From positions 2,170,001 through 2,234,000 of the forward strand of contig NZ_CP138333.2 of assembly GCF_038561955.2 (NCBI RefSeq): a DNA stretch of 64,000 nt, read 5' to 3'. This DNA comes from Salinicoccus sp. Bachu38. GTDB lineage: Bacteria > Bacillota > Bacilli > Staphylococcales > Salinicoccaceae. The notes under the pieces were generated by a model. The model saw nothing but the letters and a program-made list of their open reading frames with translations. It did not search any database and was not told where the DNA came from. Each line of letters starts with the position of its first letter. Within the stretch, counting starts at the first letter, position 1. A program made the position numbers and the translations under genes. This document shows, piece after piece, positions 59,232-64,000 of this stretch.

Positions 59232-59924
59232 TCATTTATGGTGCCTCAGTAATACCGACTCCACTTCATTCAGATGCGTAAGCATCGTGTCGATTGCTCC
59301 CTCTGCATCTTTTCTTTCAATCGCTTCATATATGGATTTGTGCTCATCATAGATCTTTCTGATGGATTTTTTCTCTTCATAAAGCCAGATCCTTCTTGTT
59401 TCCTTCATCGTCTCCAGCATTTTTTCAGAAACATCATCCAGCAGGGTTACGAGCATCTGGTTGCCTGTCGCTTCTGCAATCGCCATATGGAATTCATAAT
59501 CCGCCTGTTCCCCGAGTTCATTGTTCATGACCGCCGTCTGCATTTTTTCCAGAGCCTCATGGAGCTTCTCCAGATCTTTTTCATCTGCACGGCTGCAGGC
59601 CAGTTCGACGCAGCCGACTTCGATGATCTTTCTGAGGCCGAGAAGGTTTTCGATATCCTTTCTCGTAATGATTTCGAATTCATGTTCGAAACCGAGCGGC
59701 ATCCTTTCCTTTACATATGACCCCTGTCCGTGTTTTACTTCAATGACATCCATTACCCTGAGCGTATTCAGCGCTTCCCTTATGGAAGCCGAAGACACTT
59801 GATACGATTCCGCCATCCTGCTGATCGATGGCAGCTTGTCTCCAGGGTTCAATATGCCATTTTTTATATCTTCCATGATCAGGTCTGCAATCTCTTCATG
59901 TACTTTTTTTCTGGAAATACCCAT
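59232..59924 (-). CDS. GntR family regulator (FadR/LutR type)
   Basis: 230-residue winged-helix regulator with FCD domain. HTH: NPGDKLPSISRMAESYQVSS, then ASIREALNTLRVMDVIEVKHGQGSYV (start at ASIREALNTLRVMD); FCD domain with EFHMAIAEATGN and DEHKSIYEAIERKD. Best neighbour-based role is lactate-responsive repression of lctP-lqo through the palindrome at 59134, as LutR or LldR do elsewhere. The cstA gene is divergent and could also be a target. Confidence 0.88.
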   Translation of the reverse strand: MGISRKKVHEEIADLIMEDIKNGILNPGDKLPSISRMAESYQVSSASIREALNTLRVMDVIEVKHGQGSYVKERMPLGFEHEFEIITRKDIENLLGLRKIIEVGCVELACSRADEKDLEKLHEALEKMQTAVMNNELGEQADYEFHMAIAEATGNQMLVTLLDDVSEKMLETMKETRRIWLYEEKKSIRKIYDEHKSIYEAIERKDAEGAIDTMLTHLNEVESVLLRHHK

Positions 59925-60048
59925 TTGGATTTACCTCTTTTACATTATTAATGTCCATATATGATAGCACAAAACCAATAATTACAGTAATTTATCATTA
60001 TATGAATATTTTGTAATGAAAATGAAATCGAAATTGTCTGAAAACATA

Positions 60049-60086
60049 TTGATTTATGTCGCCAAAATTGATAAGATGTATACAAT
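60049..60086 (+). promoter_or_regulatory. cstA-ilvE promoter with possible GntR site
   Basis: TTGATT (60049-60054), 17-bp spacer, TAAGAT (60072-60077). GATGTATACAAT (60075-60086) matches ATTGGATACAAT of the C5-acid operon at 9 of 12 positions. The preceding stretch to 59925 is AT-rich with no further clear signal. Confidence 0.55.
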
Positions 60087-60112
60087 TTTTAAATGCAGGG
60101 AGGCATTCGATT

Positions 60113-61552
60113 ATGTTGACACTCACTTTTTCAATCCTACTACTCATACTCGGTTATATGGTGTATGGAAAGATTGTTGAGAGGATTTTTGTCATCGATG
60201 ATAGCAACGAGACGCCGGCTTACAAAAGCGGCGATGGTGTCGATTATATTCCAATGCACCCGATCAAAGGCTGGCTGGTACAGTTACTTAACATCGCAGG
60301 GCTTGGTCCTGTGTTCGGCGCAGTGGCGGGTGCACTTTATGGACCTGTCGCACTCATTTGGATTGTAGTTGGCTGTATCTTCGCTGGCGCAGTACACGAT
60401 TATTTTTCAGGAATGCTGAGCATTCGCAATAACGGCTCGCAATTTCCTGCACTTGTTGAGAAATACCTGGGAAAAAGCGTCAAGCTTTTCATCTATGTTG
60501 TTTCTTTGGCACTCATGATTCTGGTTACAGCAGCCTTCACCGCTGGACCTGCTGAACTGATATCGATAAAAACAGGTGGAGCCATTCCATTCTTTGTCGC
60601 ACTCGTACTCATTTTTGCGTATTTCCTGCTTGCAGCACTGCTGCCGATCAACAAGATCATCGGCAAGATATACCCGATTTTTGGTGCCATACTGATCATC
60701 ATGGCCCTTGCCGTATTCGGCGGGCTCCTCATATCCGGAGCCCAGATACCGAATCTGACACTATCCACGGCACATCCTGAGGAGCTGCCTGTATGGCCGC
60801 TGCTCATGGTCACAATATCATGCGGGGCCATCTCGGGCTTCCACTCCACCCAGAGCCCGATCATCGCGCGTACGGTGAGAAAGGAATCTGAAGGACGCAA
60901 AGTCTTCTTCGGCGCCATGATTGCCGAAGGCATCATCGCACTTATCTGGGCCACAGCCGGGATGACATTCTTCGGCGGCACGAACGGCCTCGGAGCAGCA
61001 CTGGCGAACGGCGGACCTGCGGGCGTCATCGATTCCATTTCAATCGGCTACCTTGGCACTGCCGGGGCCTTCCTGGCGTTCATGGGAGCCATCGTACTGC
61101 CAATCACAACCGGGGACACTGCACTCCGTTCATCCAGGATGATCCTGACTGAAGCAACAGGGAAATTCGTTAAAGTCGGCGTCAGGCCAAAACTGCTCAT
61201 CATGACAGCCTGCGTCGCAATTCCTTCGTTCCTGCTTGCTACGATCGACTATTCCTTCTTATGGAGGTACTTGGGATTCACAAACCAGACGGTTTCAGCA
61301 ACAATGCTGTGGGTAGCAGCCGCCTACCTGATCAAGGAAGAGAAATTGCACTTCATTGCAGGCATTCCTGCAATATTCATGACTGGTGTAGTCGGAACCT
61401 ACTTCTTCTACGCCCCGGAGACGTTGAATATGGACTATGAAATTTCACTCGTTCTCGGAATGATTCCGGTCATCGCCACAACAGCACTATATGTTAGGGC
61501 TGTGTACAGACAGAAAGCCAGAAGCGTTGCTGAACCCACACATATCGGTTAA
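60113..61552 (+). CDS. cstA: CstA family carbon starvation protein (pyruvate/peptide transporter)
   Basis: 479-residue membrane protein with about 12-14 helices, of the short CstA form (E. coli CstA is about 700 residues). DGVDYIPMHPIKGWLVQLLNI (start VDYIPMHPIKGW), AGAVHDYFSGMLSIRNNGSQ and FHSTQSPIIARTV are strong family motifs. Related proteins import pyruvate or peptides during carbon limitation. ATG at 60113 after GGGAGG. Co-transcribed with the aminotransferase gene 20 bp downstream, linking uptake to pyruvate or branched-chain amino acid metabolism. Confidence 0.9.
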   Translation: MLTLTFSILLLILGYMVYGKIVERIFVIDDSNETPAYKSGDGVDYIPMHPIKGWLVQLLNIAGLGPVFGAVAGALYGPVALIWIVVGCIFAGAVHDYFSGMLSIRNNGSQFPALVEKYLGKSVKLFIYVVSLALMILVTAAFTAGPAELISIKTGGAIPFFVALVLIFAYFLLAALLPINKIIGKIYPIFGAILIIMALAVFGGLLISGAQIPNLTLSTAHPEELPVWPLLMVTISCGAISGFHSTQSPIIARTVRKESEGRKVFFGAMIAEGIIALIWATAGMTFFGGTNGLGAALANGGPAGVIDSISIGYLGTAGAFLAFMGAIVLPITTGDTALRSSRMILTEATGKFVKVGVRPKLLIMTACVAIPSFLLATIDYSFLWRYLGFTNQTVSATMLWVAAAYLIKEEKLHFIAGIPAIFMTGVVGTYFFYAPETLNMDYEISLVLGMIPVIATTALYVRAVYRQKARSVAEPTHIG

Positions 61553-61571
61553 TTATTAAGGAGGAATTAAT

Positions 61572-62636
61572 ATGGGACAAACATTACAGATAGAACGGGC
61601 AAATCACTTGAAGGAAAAACCGGATGTTTCCACAGTAAAATTTGGAACGGTTTTTACAGACTATATGTTCACGAATAGATATACGCCGGAATATGGGTGG
61701 TCTGAGCCTTCCATCATCCCCTATCAGAACCTGGTACTCTCCCCAAGCTGCCAGGCCATCCATTATGGGCAGTCGGTATTTGAAGGACTTAAAGCATACA
61801 AGAGCGGTGAAGATGTACTTCTCTTCAGACCGGATGAAAACTTCAAACGGATGAACCAGTCACTCTCCCGCCTGTCCATGCCGGAAATCAACGAAGAGAA
61901 TGCACTCGAAGCACTCTACGAATTGCTGAAGGTCGAACGCGACTGGGTGCCGGACGGCCCAGGTCAGTCACTGTATGTGAGGCCTTTCGTATTTGCTGAC
62001 GAACCATTCCTTGGTGTCAGACCATCTGAAACTTACCAGTTCAACATCATCCTCTCCCCTGTCGCAAGCTATTATGGCGGCCAGGCTGATCCGACCAGCA
62101 TCTATGTTGAAGACGATTTCGTCCGTTCCGTACGTGGCGGCGTCGGTTCTGCGAAAGTCAGCGGCAACTATGCGGCCAGCCTGCTTGCCCAGAAGAAGGC
62201 CAACGAACTTGGATATGAACAGGTACTCTGGCTCGATGGCGTCGATCAGAAATATGTTGAAGAAGTCGGCAGCATGAACATCTTCTTCGTACGCGATGGC
62301 GAACTCGTCACACCTAAACTGAACGGTTCCATCCTGCCGGGCATCACACGAAAATCGATCATCGAACTCGCCAAATACAAGGGATATACCGTAAGGGAAG
62401 AGAAGATCCACATCGACGACCTTGCCAATGATCTGCACAGCGGCAGAATCACGGAAGTGTTCGGTGCAGGGACTGCGGTAGTCATCTCCCCTGTCGGCAA
62501 GCTCAATATCCACGGTGTCGACCATATCGTCAATGAAAACCAGGTCGGCCCGATCTCCCAGGAGCTTTATGACAACCTGACGGATATCCAGTACGGTCGT
62601 GCAGAAGACCCATTCGGCTGGGTTGTAAGGATATAG
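61572..62636 (+). CDS. ilvE: Branched-chain amino acid aminotransferase
   Basis: 354-residue fold-type IV PLP enzyme. AIHYGQSVFEGLKAYK, SLYVRPFVFADEP, GSAKVSGNYAASLLAQKKAN (PLP Lys in SAKVSGNYA) and VEEVGSMNIFFV are the BCAT signatures, and EVFGAGTAVVISPVG binds the PLP phosphate. It transfers amino groups between glutamate and the keto acids of Ile, Leu and Val. AGGAGG precedes the ATG. Length and form match the large (class II-like) staphylococcal type. Confidence 0.95.
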   Translation: MGQTLQIERANHLKEKPDVSTVKFGTVFTDYMFTNRYTPEYGWSEPSIIPYQNLVLSPSCQAIHYGQSVFEGLKAYKSGEDVLLFRPDENFKRMNQSLSRLSMPEINEENALEALYELLKVERDWVPDGPGQSLYVRPFVFADEPFLGVRPSETYQFNIILSPVASYYGGQADPTSIYVEDDFVRSVRGGVGSAKVSGNYAASLLAQKKANELGYEQVLWLDGVDQKYVEEVGSMNIFFVRDGELVTPKLNGSILPGITRKSIIELAKYKGYTVREEKIHIDDLANDLHSGRITEVFGAGTAVVISPVGKLNIHGVDHIVNENQVGPISQELYDNLTDIQYGRAEDPFGWVVRI

Positions 62637-62641
62637 AACGC

Positions 62642-62680
62642 AAAAAGTGGCATGTGAGTAGATCTCACATGCCACTTTTT
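62642..62680. terminator. Bidirectional terminator
   Basis: 17-bp perfect stem (AAAAAGTGGCATGTGAG and its complement) with a 5-base loop between convergent genes. Confidence 0.93.
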
Positions 62681-62712
62681 TATTGAATCAGCCTTCCATG
62701 GCCGATGACATC

Positions 62713-63459
62713 CTACTGACTGACTTTAAAAACCACTTCTCCGACATTTTCATATTCGGCCCTATATGTCCCAGTTTTCAGCGGCACTGGCAGATTGAAA
62801 GTGCCTGAAGAGACGAAAATTCCAGGGCTCAATGTCTTCCCCCGGGCTGCAAGGGCACCGGCCAGCCACTTCACCGCACTGGCGGGATGACCGAGCACTT
62901 CCGTCGAAGCCCCTTCCTTGATGACGATTCCATCGTGCGATAATGTGCCTTTGATGGAATCGAGTGCAGCATAATCATAGCTTTTCGCCTCGCCATATAC
63001 CACTGCACCGTTCACTGCACCGTCGGCGATGATTTCGGTCAGGGCAGCATTCGGAAACCAGTCCTTATACCGGCCATCCGGCACTTCCGCACCCGGAGCC
63101 ACTCTGCATTTCTTCATGATATCCGCCTCCGTGTCTTCCGGGAATATCTCTTCATCGACCAGAAAGACCAGTTCCATTTCAAGGAGCGGGATATTATAGT
63201 CGCCCAGATTGATTTCTTTCTGCACCGTACGGTCGGTCATGGCGCCATATAAAGGCGAATCACTGCGGAAAAGATCCTGGGTCTCGCGGCTCGTCAGGCT
63301 GATTTTGTAGCCCATGTGGACTTCACCATTCTCCTCCTTCAATTTCAGCACGTCATCCTGTATGGCATAGGCGGCCTCTTTCGATCCAATATCAAGTACA
63401 CCCAATTCCAATGGTTCATTTGCTGCGTACGCAGTGTATAGCTGTTCGACAGTCGACAT
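62713..63459 (-). CDS. 2-keto-4-pentenoate hydratase family protein (MhpD-like)
   Basis: 248-residue protein of the fumarylacetoacetate hydrolase superfamily, hydratase branch. MGYKISLTSRETQDLF and PLYGAMTDRTV are near the N-terminus; LEMELVFLVDEEIF holds the metal-binding Glu pair (MELVF), and APGAEVPDGRYKDW and VLGHPASAVKWLAGALAARG complete the family pattern. It would hydrate 2-oxopent-4-enoate or a related dienoate. No aldolase or dehydrogenase of the meta-cleavage pathway is nearby, so the real substrate is unclear. AAAGGAGG precedes the ATG. Confidence 0.87.
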   Translation of the reverse strand: MSTVEQLYTAYAANEPLELGVLDIGSKEAAYAIQDDVLKLKEENGEVHMGYKISLTSRETQDLFRSDSPLYGAMTDRTVQKEINLGDYNIPLLEMELVFLVDEEIFPEDTEADIMKKCRVAPGAEVPDGRYKDWFPNAALTEIIADGAVNGAVVYGEAKSYDYAALDSIKGTLSHDGIVIKEGASTEVLGHPASAVKWLAGALAARGKTLSPGIFVSSGTFNLPVPLKTGTYRAEYENVGEVVFKVSQ

Positions 63460-63475
63460 GAAAATCCTCCTTTAT

Positions 63476-63504
63476 TTTATACTAAATATAACACAGCTTT
63501 CCAA
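63476..63504 (-). promoter_or_regulatory. Promoter of hydratase gene
   Basis: Minus strand TTGGAA (63499-63504), 17-bp spacer, TATAAA (63476-63481), 17 bp before the start codon. Confidence 0.6.
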
Positions 63505-63531
63505 AATCTTTTTCTGCAGTTAATTTAATCT

Positions 63532-63593
63532 TTAACTGTTTTTTACATCCAATTAACATTCTTAGTTCGGAGTTAATATCCCATTGCTATGAT
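63532..63593 (+). promoter_or_regulatory. PhoP-box repeats and extended -10 promoter of alkaline phosphatase
   Basis: TTAACT (63532), TTTACA (63542) and TTAACA (63553) are spaced 10-11 bp apart, with TTAATA at 63573; this is the direct-repeat pattern of Firmicutes PhoP boxes. Downstream is TGCTATGAT, an extended -10 (TATGAT at 63588-63593) with no good -35, as expected for an activator-dependent promoter. Confidence 0.7.
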
Positions 63594-63626
63594 GGAATCA
63601 TCTTGAAGAGGAGGAGATACTTACTT

Positions 63627-64000
63627 ATGAAAAAATGGTTTACAGCTTCACTTCTAACTTTATTTGTTCTGGCATCCGTCTTCGGTTCCAGCCCGGTTAC
63701 AGCTGCTGGAGGAGGATCCGGTTCGCAGGGTGCGGATCAGGATACTGACACGCCAAAAAACGTGATATACCTGATTGGTGACGGGATGGGTGTTACATAC
63801 AATACCGCCTACAGATACTATAAGAATGGCGGGTTTTCGGAAGATATGGTCGATACTGAATTCGACCATCATCTTGTCGGACAGCAGAAGACACATCCGC
63901 ATGATGAAGAGGAAAACATCACAGATTCAGCCGCTTCTGCCACAGCGATGGCTACAGGCTCCAAAACCTACAATAACGCCATTGCCGTCGACCATGAACT
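63627..64000 (+). CDS. phoA: Alkaline phosphatase, secreted, 3' truncated by window end
   Basis: First 124 residues of a PhoA/PhoB-type alkaline phosphatase. A Sec signal peptide (MKKWFTASLLTLFVLASVFG, then SSPVTAAGG) with cleavage near VTA-A is followed by a Gly/Ser-rich segment. NVIYLIGDGMGVTYNTAYRY holds the metal-ligand Asp, and DSAASATAMATGSKT has the phosphorylated Ser. GAGGAGGAG precedes the ATG. PhoP-box-like repeats upstream predict induction by phosphate starvation. Confidence 0.93.
   Translation, partial: MKKWFTASLLTLFVLASVFGSSPVTAAGGGSGSQGADQDTDTPKNVIYLIGDGMGVTYNTAYRYYKNGGFSEDMVDTEFDHHLVGQQKTHPHDEEENITDSAASATAMATGSKTYNNAIAVDHE

Noticed and set aside
1-64000. CRISPR arrays, tRNA/rRNA genes, transposases, prophage or integrase genes
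   Set aside because: Looked for and not seen. The only repeats are short operator dyads, terminator stems and the two-copy intergenic repeat.

Overview
The window looks like chromosome from a moderately high-G+C member of the Staphylococcaceae; a Salinicoccus or Jeotgalicoccus type of organism is my best guess, by inference. The reasons are strong Shine-Dalgarno sites (GGAGG) and sigma-A promoters, a Firmicutes regulator set (MarR, CadC, CsoR, GlcT, HxlR, GltC, FCD-type GntR, CodY-like and cre-like sites), a staphylococcal lactate permease/lactate-quinone oxidoreductase pair, and a P450 of the CYP152 family. Genes are dense. I see no rRNA, tRNA, CRISPR, phage or insertion sequence.

Region by region. 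1-5.7 kb: the 3' part of a large-subunit catalase, a MarR-MMPL exporter operon with a clear promoter and operator, and two small membrane proteins. 5.7-10.5 kb: a PQQ-type sugar dehydrogenase lipoprotein, an M20D amidohydrolase, a YfcC-type transporter and an N-acylamino-acid racemase/OSBS-like enzyme, which together suggest salvage of acylated or D-amino acids. 10.5-15.3 kb: LysE exporter, metallophosphoesterase, MBL-fold hydrolase, aldo/keto reductase and Gfo/Idh/MocA oxidoreductase, with a small tandem repeat resembling staphylococcal STAR-type intergenic DNA. 15.3-22.3 kb: metal homeostasis, comprising cadC-cadA, a CNNM/CorC-type protein, and csoR-copA-copZ with textbook operators. 22.3-33.5 kb: a fatty-acid peroxygenase P450, two very small unannotated ORFs after an S9 peptidase, a GC-rich foldable element, glcT-ptsG with a RAT/terminator antitermination switch, an M20 amidohydrolase, an HxlR regulator, and DASS plus MFS transporters. 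33.5-41 kb: gltBD with divergent gltC, and a PNPOx-like protein. 41-45 kb: a DUF3100-like membrane pair, and a tartrate/D-malate dehydrogenase-like enzyme with a DASS carboxylate transporter.

45-55.7 kb is the most interesting part: a ten-gene leftward cluster encoding MmgE/PrpD, a GntR regulator, a CitE-like acyl-CoA lyase, a class III CoA-transferase, a MaoC hydratase, a two-subunit class I fumarase/mesaconase, an acyl-CoA dehydrogenase, and a TAXI-TRAP transporter. The gene content matches the logic of itaconate/mesaconate/citramalate (C5-dicarboxylate) breakdown to acetyl-CoA and pyruvate, as known from Pseudomonas and Burkholderia, but arranged as a Gram-positive operon with its own importer and a mesaconase. 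The identical 12-mer ATTGGATACAAT lies between the -35 and -10 of both promoters of this cluster, which points to direct repression by the GntR protein.

55.8-64 kb: an AT-rich lactate/malate:quinone oxidoreductase gene (probably acquired) behind a lactate permease with a palindromic operator and a cre site, a second GntR regulator, a cstA-ilvE operon, an orphan 2-keto-4-pentenoate hydratase, and the start of a Pho-regulated alkaline phosphatase. The 55-64 kb genes all deal with pyruvate, lactate, malate and acetyl-CoA, the expected products or neighbours of the C5-acid pathway.
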